A program made the translations under genes and the position numbers. 15,854 nucleotides of DNA. Source: Dunaliella salina (lineage: Eukaryota; Chlorophyta; Chlorophyceae; Chlamydomonadales; Dunaliellaceae). Shown one piece after another: positions 13,731 to 15,854 of this stretch. Within the stretch, counting starts at the first letter, position 1; each line of letters opens with the position of its first letter. Location of the stretch: assembly GCA_002284615.2 (NCBI GenBank), contig MU069485.1, forward strand, positions 5,050 through 20,903, given 5' to 3'. The notes beneath the pieces were generated by a model, which saw only the letters and a list, made by a program, of their open reading frames with translations, was not told the DNA's origin and ran no database searches.

Positions 13731-14857
13731 CTTCCTTTCACTTCGTTCCGAGCGCAGCTTCTCCCTGTGCTCTTCCAGCTTTGCACGGCTCCTGTTTGCC
13801 ACCTCAGCAGCAGCCAGACTTGCATCTGTAGCCTCCCAGTGCTCGCCTGAAGCAGGCATAGCTGTCAATTTTTTGGGCGGAATAGGATGGAAGAGGAGAA
13901 AAAGTGCAGAAGAGAGGTTACTCCGTGACCAATGGAGATAAGTTCACGTTTATCTGATATCAGTTGGCTGCTTGCCATCTCATTGTGCAACTAAACAATT
14001 TGCAGTTGATTGTTCTGGACTTCTCAATCCACATGGCCACTTGCTACCCGGCAGAAGCAGAGGAAGAATGCAGCTTGCCGACATCGCCTCAAGTATGACT
14101 GGCGATGGCATCCTCTAGATGTCTGCATTCTTATTTGGCAAGATAATTGAGGTGGTAGGCGATAGATCTCAACATTGCAGACTCACCTTGACTCTTGTCT
14201 TGTCTGCCTTGGTCCTCTTCAACCATGTGTGGAGGTGCAGGCGGAGGTACCTCCTGTTGGCAACAGGTGCAAGGTTATTCTTTTCCAAGCTGACACTGCA
14301 AGACAACCTAAAAAAGCAAGATGCGATGACCGCATGGTGCACCTGTCCAGGCATATCAACGACTTCGATCTCTTCACCCTTTTGCTCCTCTACTTTGTCG
14401 CCCTGCATGCGAAGTGGGAATGCTGCTGAAGCATGACGCCATAGGGGAGGGGCATGCCAGGACCTGCTCCATAGTCACAAGTGGCACAGGAAGACAGTGT
14501 CACTTTACCGCGGCCTTTCCTTCTGCTGATCCTTGCTTCTGCTCAGCCTGCGGGGAGGGGGGCGGGGGGGCTTTGATGATGAGTGCAGAGATGCTTTGCC
14601 AACAGCTCCGGCAGTTTGCGGGCGCGCGCTCACCATCTCTTTCCGCACAGTCTCTGCCACTTCTTTCCCAATTGCAGTTCCGAAATCGTCAGCCTGCATG
14701 AATTTTTAATCTGTGCCAGGATCAAATTTCTATCCCAGTGGGATCAAATTTTCAGCCTGTGAGCAAACAAACATCTCGACCTCCAGACACTCACCATCTG
14801 GCGCTCCCCAGAGCTCAGGTACTTGATACTGTCATGATATTGAACGTCCTCGGTCAT
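13731..14857 (-). CDS. Multi-exon gene for a charged protein, unrecognised
   Basis: Six exons on the minus strand: 14857-14795, 14693-14634, 14547-14509, 14402-14343, 14253-14187 and 13846-13731. Donors are GTGAGT, GTGAGC, GTAAAG, GTGCAC, GTGAGT and GTGAGC; all acceptors are CAG. The first four exons are whole codons. The fifth ends one base into a codon and the sixth completes it as Gly. Readings include MTEDVQYHDSIKYLSSGERQ, ADDFGTAIGKEVAETVRKEM, GDKVEEQKGEEIEVVDMPGQ, EVPPPAPPHMVEED and RAKLEEHREKLRSERSERK. The product is acidic then basic, with likely coiled-coil at the end. The start is the ATG at 14857, but the frame stays open for about 14 more codons upstream, so an earlier exon is possible. 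The 3' end is not resolved. Family unknown. Confidence 0.7.
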
Positions 14858-15120
14858 GGAAACAAGGGGCTGTTCCTCGAGAGAAACAAAGCTCGATCCT
14901 TAAAAATTCCAACCAGTTTCTCAGCAATAGATTGATTTTGTAAAAATAATTCTTTATTTCTTTTTTCTGGGATGCTCAAAGGTGACGCGACGGTGTGATT
15001 TTGGTTTTGTTCTTCACACGGAAAATTGTTATTTAACTTTAATTCCAGTGAATCATATAGTTACATAAATCGTGGAATTTTACAAGGGCAGATCAGCTTG
15101 TAAGAGTAACAGCGAAAGAG
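14858..15120. promoter_or_regulatory. Shared upstream region of two divergent genes
   Basis: About 260 bases separate the first codons of the minus-strand gene (14857) and the plus-strand LEA-like gene (15121). The interval is AT-rich around 14935-14965 and holds GGTGACGCGACGGTGTG near 14982. Head-to-head spacing this short suggests a bidirectional promoter. No core element was recognised with confidence, and either gene could have an unseen upstream exon. Confidence 0.4.
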
Positions 15121-15761
15121 ATGGCAAACATCATCAGCGGCATCGCAAGGGCTGTGGCAGAAGATGCACGGGAAATCGGAGACCTGATCAAGGGAAGCAC
15201 AGAGCAGGCAGCAGACAAGGTCGATTTTGAAGCGAAACCTGATCTCTTTCTCATGTGTCAGCAGTTCACCTGCAACTAGTGCCCAGGTCCTCATGAGCTC
15301 TGATCCTGGCCCCACCTGTGATCTAGCTGTGTCTGTTTCAGGTCCCGTTGGTGTGGCCTGTGCTAGCTTGATAGTCAGGGTCCCTTTCCTTTGCGCATGC
15401 CGCCTTTGGCTTGGCACAAACTGTTCTTCTCTTTTTTTGTTGACACACTGCCGGCATGCAGACTGAAGAGGCTGCTAGTAAGGTTGAAGAGCGTGCACAA
15501 GAGGAACGTGAGAAGCAGGTATCAGCAATTTCTTTTTGTGCGCAGGCACCAAAATTTTGCTGCTTCATTCATTCCTTACTCTGTTACTCTCTGTGGTCAC
15601 TCAATGGGCTTCCACCCCCAAAAAATTTAATGCTTGCATTACAGGCAGCTGGGCAGCGCAGCCCTGACATCGCTGAATTTACAGAGAGGGTGGAGAGAGC
15701 CGAGGAGAAGGGCGCACAGGCAAAGGAAACAACATCTGAAAAAGCACAAGAGGGCTTGAAG
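15121..15761 (+). CDS. LEA-like amphipathic helical protein, 5' part
   Basis: Three exons, all whole codons: 15121-15219 (33 residues from ATG), 15462-15518 (19) and 15645-15761 (39). They read MANIISGIARAVAEDAREIG and KGSTEQAADK, then TEEAASKVEERAQEEREKQ, then PDIAEFTERVERAEEKGAQA and SEKAQEGLK. The composition (Ala, Glu, Lys, Gln, Thr; no Cys or Trp) and the 11-residue-like spacing of charged and Ala positions resemble group 3 late-embryogenesis-abundant proteins, which protect membranes and proteins during drying or freezing. That function is inferred from composition. Acceptors are ATGCAG and TTACAG; donors are GTCGAT (weak), GTATCA and GTGTGT. The gene runs off the window in the (GT)n tract. 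Other helical, Lys/Glu-rich proteins remain possible. Confidence 0.65.
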
Positions 15762-15790
15762 GTGTGTGTGTGCGTGCGTGTGTGTGTGTG

Positions 15791-15854
<64 letters not shown>
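15762..15854. repeat. (TG)n microsatellite at the right edge
   Basis: A nearly perfect GT/TG tract with a few GC interruptions, directly after exon 3 of the LEA-like gene. Its first bases serve as the splice donor. The window ends inside it. Confidence 0.95.

Noticed and set aside
15061..15417. 118-codon minus-strand open frame with Cys-rich stretch
   Set aside because: It is antisense to the first exon and intron of the LEA-like gene, whose exons have matching phases and composition. No splice signals support the antisense frame.

Overview
This is eukaryotic nuclear DNA, most likely from a green alga. Three things point there: GT-AG introns around very short exons, a block of plant/algal-type telomeric repeat (CCCTAAA on the + strand), and non-LTR retrotransposons (LINEs) with an RNase H domain and a C-terminal nuclease-like domain of a kind I associate with chlorophytes. 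The species cannot be fixed from the sequence. The window starts in a (CA)n tract and ends in a (TG)n tract, which suggests a whole short scaffold that stops in microsatellites.

Layout. 80-632 (+): last exons of an unrecognised gene, with AATAAA at 664. About 978-8717: a stack of nested mobile elements. A LINE called 'B' here (+) is split by a LINE called 'A' (2585-6217, +). A is split by a 1.6 kb terminal-inverted-repeat element (4403-5996) whose arms are oppositely oriented minisatellites around a telomere-like core. That element carries a 67 bp B-tail insertion (5880-5946, -). Target-site duplications support the three inner layers, and removing A restores the B reading frame. About 8770-9297: a possible host exon pair (+). 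10074-13530: a graveyard of LINE pieces, namely a 300 bp B insertion; an A copy (10894-11490, -) that splits a third LINE type 'C' and itself contains an 81 bp B tail; several diverged C-terminal and 3'-UTR fragments; and a 140 bp B insertion lying in an intron. About 12699-13167 (-): a possible host exon pair of unknown function. 13731-14857 (-): at least six phase-consistent small exons of an unrecognised charged protein. 15121-15761 (+): first three exons of a LEA-like helical protein, head to head with the previous gene across about 260 bp.

The genes do not form a pathway. The main content is retroelement biology. The same two 3' tails (A type and B type) recur in both orientations with 9-13 bp target duplications, and several insertions keep only 67-300 bp of 3' end. 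Uninterrupted relatives of two insertion sites occur inside this same window, so the nesting order can be read directly. No reverse transcriptase core was seen in any copy, so none looks autonomous. A 68 bp exact duplication around an N at 7260 is probably an assembly artefact.
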